Source: CAZSWS01 sp964610765 (GTDB lineage: Bacteria; Bacteroidota; Bacteroidia; Bacteroidales; Tannerellaceae). Taken from it: a DNA stretch of 5,897 nt. Made by a program: the position numbers and the translations under genes. Of this stretch, positions 5,848-5,897 are shown one piece after another. A model generated the notes under the pieces. That model did not search any database. It saw nothing but the letters and a program-made list of their open reading frames with translations, and was not told the origin of the DNA. The DNA is taken from the NCBI GenBank assembly GCA_964610765.1, contig CAZSWS010000112.1:1-5897 (forward strand), in the 5' to 3' direction. Position 1 is the stretch's first letter. Every line of letters begins with the position of its first letter.

Positions 5848-5897
5848 GGCGAGATAGCTCAGATGGTTAGAGCGCATGATTCATAATCATGAGGTCC
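5848..5897 (+). tRNA. tRNA-Met (CAT anticodon), 3' end cut by the window edge
   Basis: The sequence opens with acceptor strand GGCGAGA, then a D arm (GCTC ... GAGC) and an anticodon arm CATGA-TTCATAA-TCATG (5875-5891) with anticodon CAT at 5882-5884. The T arm and 3' acceptor strand are beyond the window. The G at position 1, expected to pair in the acceptor stem, and the overall sequence fit an elongator tRNA-Met. A CAT anticodon could also belong to initiator tRNA or to the lysidine-modified tRNA-Ile, which the missing 3' half would help exclude. Confidence 0.92.

Overview
The window holds a complete type II-C CRISPR-Cas locus of the kind found in Bacteroidota, with a tRNA gene beside it. 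The host call rests on three things. Cas9, Cas1 and Cas2 resemble Bacteroidales proteins. The tRNA has a promoter with the Bacteroidota -33/-7 pattern (TTG, 20 bp, TAnnTTTG). The cas genes mostly lack strong Shine-Dalgarno sites. I cannot name a genus.

Layout from left to right: one CRISPR repeat sits at the left edge (1 to about 46), its array lying off-window to the left. A branched hairpin with a T-rich tail (84-155) lies between it and cas2 and probably ends array transcription. Three genes then run leftward in a tight operon: cas9 (5621-1464), cas1 (1456-509) and cas2 (493-155). There is no csn2 or cas4, which together with the roughly 1,385-residue Cas9 gives subtype II-C. Right of cas9, on the opposite strand, is the tracrRNA (about 5686-5770), whose first 25 nt are the exact reverse complement of repeat positions 2-26. 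It ends in a terminator. A consensus Bacteroidota promoter then drives an elongator-type tRNA-Met(CAT) cut off by the right edge.

How it works together: Cas1 and Cas2 insert new spacers. The array and tracrRNA are both transcribed on the + strand, opposite to the cas operon, and pair over about 25 bp. Cas9 uses that RNA pair to cut matching DNA. All RuvC and HNH catalytic positions I could align to SpCas9 are intact, so the system looks functional.

I see no undescribed protein system here. The less ordinary signals are in the RNA and promoter layer: a promoter-like element inside the CRISPR repeat, a tracrRNA segment that copies the start of the repeat and could fold back on the anti-repeat, possibly interleaved cas9/tracrRNA promoters, a branched terminator at the array end, a hairpin between cas1 and cas2, and an internal duplication in the Cas9 C-terminal region.
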